From positions 1 to 8,126 of the forward strand of contig CAIUXU010000179.1 of the NCBI GenBank assembly GCA_903903205.1: DNA of 8,126 bases. Direction: 5' to 3'. Position 1 is the stretch's first letter. The number at the start of each line of letters is the position of its first letter. The translations under genes and the position numbers were made by a program. The notes under the pieces were generated by a model. It did no database searches. It saw only the letters and a list, made by a program, of their open reading frames with translations, and was not told where the DNA came from. The DNA comes from an uncultured Syntrophobacterales bacterium (GTDB lineage Bacteria; Desulfobacterota; Syntrophia; Syntrophales; UBA5619). Positions 5,132 to 8,126 of the stretch are shown here, piece by piece.

Positions 5132-7561
5132 ATGATTCGGTTAACCATCGACGGAAAAGAGATTGTCACCCAGGAGGGGAAGACCATCCTCGAAGCTGCC
5201 CGGGAGGGAGGCATCGTCATCCCGACCCTTTGCTACCATGAACAGCTCTCCCCCATCGCTTCCTGCCGCCTCTGCATCGTGGAGGTGGAAGGCTACGAAC
5301 AGCCGATGACCTCCTGCACCACACCGGCGGTGGAGGGCATTTCCGTGACCACCCGATCGGACCGGCTCCTGAAGATGAGACGGGAATTTCTGAACCTCAT
5401 ACTCACCGCGCATCCGCTGGACTGCCCTCAGTGCGACAAGGGGGGCGAGTGCAAGCTTCAGGATCTCGTCTATGAACACGGCATTGAAAAAGCCAAGTAC
5501 GAGGCCCTTCGAAAGGACCGAAAAGAGGAGTACGCCACACCGCTGATCCGTTACTGGGAAACCCGCTGTGTCCTCTGCGGAAGGTGCGTTCAGGGCTGCC
5601 GGGAGGTATCGGGAAGGGCGGCCATTGATATCAAAGGCCGCGGCTTTGAGGCCCGAATCGCCCCGACGGAAAACGGCGACTGCATCTCCTGCGGCGAGTG
5701 TCTCTCCCTCTGTCCGGTCGGCGCCCTCACGGAAACCCTGAGCCCGGTCAAGGGGAGGATCTGGCAGATTGAAAGAACCGATACCACCTGCCCCCATTGC
5801 GGTTTCGGATGCCGGCTGACGCTGAACATCATGGACGGGAAAATCATCACCAAGGTCACAAGCGAGACGAACCTTCCGCCCAACAACGCCTCCCTGTGCG
5901 TCCGCGGGCGTTTCGGATATGATTCTGCAAACCACGAAGCGAGATTGACCGAGCCCTTTCAGCGAATTAACGGCGAGAAAAAGAGCGTCGAACGCGAAGA
6001 GGCCCTGAAGATGACGGTGGATAACCTCCAGCGTCTCTCCGCCGAGGGAAAGGGGATCGGCTTTATTGTTTCACCGCGGGCAACCAACGAAGAGATCTTC
6101 CTGATCTCCCGGATTGCCGCGCTCTTCAAGAAGGGCCGCGTCGCCTCCTCCGCCTCCTACCATACGGGAAAAGTGGCCACCGCCTTCCGGCAGATGGGGA
6201 TTAGCCCCGGTTACCACTACGAAAGCATCCGCACCTGTAAAACGATCATCGTCGCCGGCGCCGATCTGCTGGCCAACAATCACCTGCTGGCCAACAAAGT
6301 CAGGGAGGCGGTCCGATTAAACGGCGCCAGGGTCATCGTCGTTGACCCCCTACCCTGCTCGCTCGCCGGTATCGCCGACGCCCATTTGAAAATTAAGCCC
6401 GGGCAGGATGCCGAGATTTTCAACACCCTCTCCCGAAGGTTGCTCTTGGACGACAAGTACGACAAAGAGGCGGAAACATTTGATGGTTTTGCTGAATTGC
6501 GGCAGACCCTTGCGGCAGCCCCCGAAGAGAGTCCGCTGATCTCGGAGAGCGCCGAAGCGGGGATGCTGGACAAAGCCTATCGTCTGATCCGGGATGAAGA
6601 GAATACGGGGGTTATCTTTGCCTCCGGCATCACGAACAGCCAGGAGAGCCTTGCGGCGCTTCTAAATTTCTGCCTGCTGAAAGGTCTGCACAAGCGGGGG
6701 CTGGTCATGCCGGCCGCCCTCCAGGCCAATGCCGTGGGCGCAGTTTCCATCGTGAAGGATATGATGTTGCCGGATGAACTTCTCTGCGATTCCGACATCT
6801 CCGGGCTTTTCATCTATGAAGAGGACCCGTTCCATTACCTGAATGGCGAGATGGTTAAAAACGCGCTCGGCAAGAAGGAGTTCGTCGCGGTTTGCGATCT
6901 TCTGCCGATGGCCGTCATGGATTTTGCGCATCTGGTCTTGCCCTCCGCCGGCTTTGCCGAGAAGGAAGGCGCCTTCATCTCCGGTAACGGCAGCGTCAGG
7001 ACCGTTAAGAAAGCCTGCCCCGGAACAGCAGCAGGATATGAATTTCTGAATGAACTGCTCGGCCGTCTGGGAGGGAAACGATACAGCAACCCGGCAGAGA
7101 TCAACCATGAAATCAATCAACTGGGCATTCTTAACGGAGCAGACAACACGGCAGCGGCGCCGGGAATCAGCAAGGCAAGGTTTGCAGCATCATGTCCCAC
7201 ACCCGGCATATCTGCGCAGAGAGAAGCCGGCCAATACCATCTGATTCTCCGGGACATTTTCATGAGTCCTCACTCCTCAGCACTCAGCACTTCTTCTTCA
7301 AGGGATATGCTGTTCATGTCACCCGAAGATGCCGCGCTTCTCCATATCGCAGCAGGGGAGAGTGTCTGCATCAAAAGCGTTGACGGCGCCGTGACCAGAC
7401 CGGTTACGATCAAAGCGGGAATAAAAACGGGCGTTCTGGAGTGTCTCCTCGGGGACACGATAAATTGCCAAGCACAGAGTCCTCGTTCCTTACGTTGCGA
7501 GATGCTTTCACTTTCGATGAAACCGTCCAAAGTGATCACGGTATCCGTTCGGAAAGTTTAA
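5132..7561 (+). CDS. nuoG: Complex I subunit NuoG, SfrA/formate-dehydrogenase-alpha-like with an extra [4Fe-4S] cluster
   Basis: Large iron-sulfur subunit (809 residues) that wires the flavoprotein to the rest of the peripheral arm. From the N terminus: a [2Fe-2S] ferredoxin domain (Cys34, 45, 48, 62); the NuoG His-Cys cluster motif (His94, Cys98, 101, 107); a complete two-cluster ferredoxin domain (Cys146, 149, 152, 156 and Cys184, 187, 190, 194); an N7-type cluster (Cys220, 223, 227, 256); then a molybdopterin-oxidoreductase-like fold to the C terminus. Canonical NuoG, such as that of E. coli, keeps only one cluster in the two-cluster domain, so this protein has one more and resembles SfrA or formate dehydrogenase alpha subunits. 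The molybdenum-ligating Cys/Sec position is not evident (SASYHTG near 340-345), so I infer no formate catalysis. An open frame exists from 5126, but the ribosome site favours 5132. It sits 16 bases after the flavoprotein and 16 before nuoH. Confidence 0.9.
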   Translation: MIRLTIDGKEIVTQEGKTILEAAREGGIVIPTLCYHEQLSPIASCRLCIVEVEGYEQPMTSCTTPAVEGISVTTRSDRLLKMRREFLNLILTAHPLDCPQCDKGGECKLQDLVYEHGIEKAKYEALRKDRKEEYATPLIRYWETRCVLCGRCVQGCREVSGRAAIDIKGRGFEARIAPTENGDCISCGECLSLCPVGALTETLSPVKGRIWQIERTDTTCPHCGFGCRLTLNIMDGKIITKVTSETNLPPNNASLCVRGRFGYDSANHEARLTEPFQRINGEKKSVEREEALKMTVDNLQRLSAEGKGIGFIVSPRATNEEIFLISRIAALFKKGRVASSASYHTGKVATAFRQMGISPGYHYESIRTCKTIIVAGADLLANNHLLANKVREAVRLNGARVIVVDPLPCSLAGIADAHLKIKPGQDAEIFNTLSRRLLLDDKYDKEAETFDGFAELRQTLAAAPEESPLISESAEAGMLDKAYRLIRDEENTGVIFASGITNSQESLAALLNFCLLKGLHKRGLVMPAALQANAVGAVSIVKDMMLPDELLCDSDISGLFIYEEDPFHYLNGEMVKNALGKKEFVAVCDLLPMAVMDFAHLVLPSAGFAEKEGAFISGNGSVRTVKKACPGTAAGYEFLNELLGRLGGKRYSNPAEINHEINQLGILNGADNTAAAPGISKARFAASCPTPGISAQREAGQYHLILRDIFMSPHSSALSTSSSRDMLFMSPEDAALLHIAAGESVCIKSVDGAVTRPVTIKAGIKTGVLECLLGDTINCQAQSPRSLRCEMLSLSMKPSKVITVSVRKV

Positions 7562-7577
7562 CTTTTAAGGTTTTGAT

Positions 7578-8126
7578 ATGGAACTGTACTATTTTATCCT
7601 GGAAGTGGTCCTGAAAAATCTGGTCGTCGTTTCGATCCTGATGCTCTTTGTGGCCTACCTCACCCTCGTGGAGAGGAAATTCCTGGGCTACCTCCAGGTC
7701 CGGCTGGGTCCAAACCGGGTGGGAACCTGGGGACTGCTTCAGCCCATTGCGGACGGAATCAAATCCTTCGTCAAGGAAGACATCATTCCGACCAACGCCG
7801 ACAAGCCCGTTTATGTGATCGCCCCGATGATCTCCTTTGTCGCAGCCCTTTCGATGTTTGCGGTGATTCCTTTTGGAGACAGCGTTACCCTCTTCGGGCG
7901 GGAGATCAAGCTGGTCATCGCGGATGTGGACATCGGGATCCTTTATATCTTTGCGATGGGAACCCTGGGGGAGTACGGAATCGTCCTTGGCGGCTGGTCA
8001 TCAGGCAACAAATACGCCATCCTCGGGGCGCTCCGGGCGGCGGCGCAGATGATCAGTTATGAGGTCGCGCTGGGGCTCATCGTGATCGGAACGATTATCC
8101 TTTCCGGCTCCCTGCGCCTGACCGCA
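7578..8126 (+). CDS. nuoH: Complex I subunit NuoH (ND1 homologue), N-terminal part, cut by window end
   Basis: Membrane subunit that joins the quinone cavity to the proton-pumping arm. The first 183 codons are present and the gene runs off the right edge; NuoH is usually well over 300 residues. The start follows TAAGG (7566-7570) by seven bases. Hydrophobic segments are visible at about 7-29, 78-98, 118-139 and 164-177. The family signature VERKFLGYLQVRLGPNRVG spans 31-49, and LRAAAQMISYE (152-162) holds the conserved glutamate near the quinone channel. GWSSGNKYAILG (139-150) is the usual cytoplasmic loop. Glu132, in LGEYGI, sits where many homologues I recall have a hydrophobic residue. The intact gene start next to nuoG shows that the modified input module belongs to a membrane-bound complex I operon. 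Confidence 0.96.
   Translation, partial: MELYYFILEVVLKNLVVVSILMLFVAYLTLVERKFLGYLQVRLGPNRVGTWGLLQPIADGIKSFVKEDIIPTNADKPVYVIAPMISFVAALSMFAVIPFGDSVTLFGREIKLVIADVDIGILYIFAMGTLGEYGIVLGGWSSGNKYAILGALRAAAQMISYEVALGLIVIGTIILSGSLRLTA

Noticed and set aside
5141..5935. Minus-strand open frame (264 codons) opposite the cluster region of nuoG
   Set aside because: Shadow of nuoG, whose cysteine motifs clearly fix the coding strand.
7269..7299. Low-complexity CTCAGCA repeats in nuoG that look like an inserted repetitive element
   Set aside because: The encoded HSSALSTSS aligns with the HSGTxSxRS-type segment expected at this place in the molybdopterin-like fold, so it is most likely native coding sequence.

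Overview
The window is the 5' part of a proton-pumping NADH:quinone oxidoreductase (complex I, nuo) operon on the + strand. It is preceded by the 5' part of a divergent, iron-containing alcohol dehydrogenase gene on the - strand. Base composition is moderately GC-rich, and genes are packed with overlaps or gaps of only a few bases. The electron-input genes look like the SfrAB type known from Geobacter and relatives. I therefore infer an anaerobic Desulfobacterota (deltaproteobacterial) genome, possibly of a syntrophic or fermentative lineage. That placement is an inference from gene architecture; there is no rRNA or other phylogenetic marker here.

Layout: 1-434 (-) type III alcohol dehydrogenase N-terminal part. 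435-624 divergent intergenic region, with a very good sigma70-type promoter for the dehydrogenase and a weaker candidate for nuo. 625-978 nuoA, 969-1463 nuoB, 1456-1953 nuoC, 1976-3151 nuoD. 3160-5115 a fusion of the NuoF C-terminal iron-sulfur domain with a GltD/SfrB-type flavoprotein. 5132-7561 nuoG. 7578-8126 nuoH, cut by the window end. The remaining membrane subunits and nuoI would be expected downstream.

The main point of interest is the electron-input module. A canonical operon has nuoE and a full nuoF (FMN and NADH-binding domains plus the N3 cluster) between nuoD and nuoG. Here nuoE is absent and only the N3-cluster tail of NuoF remains, fused in frame to an FAD- and NAD(P)-binding glutamate-synthase-small-subunit-like flavoprotein. 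The NuoG partner carries a complete two-cluster ferredoxin domain where canonical NuoG has lost one cluster, so it resembles formate-dehydrogenase-alpha/SfrA-like proteins. NuoB, C, D and H keep the normal N2-cluster, quinone-site and membrane motifs. The reading I favour is a complex I whose NADH dehydrogenase module has been exchanged for an SfrAB-like, probably NADPH-linked, FAD module. Electrons would run from NAD(P)H through FAD, the flavoprotein clusters and the NuoG clusters to N2 and quinone, driving proton translocation, or the reverse under energy-limited conditions. Smaller observations are a split cluster motif in the flavoprotein, an AT-rich rare-codon island in nuoC, and a mini-ORF bridging nuoC and nuoD.
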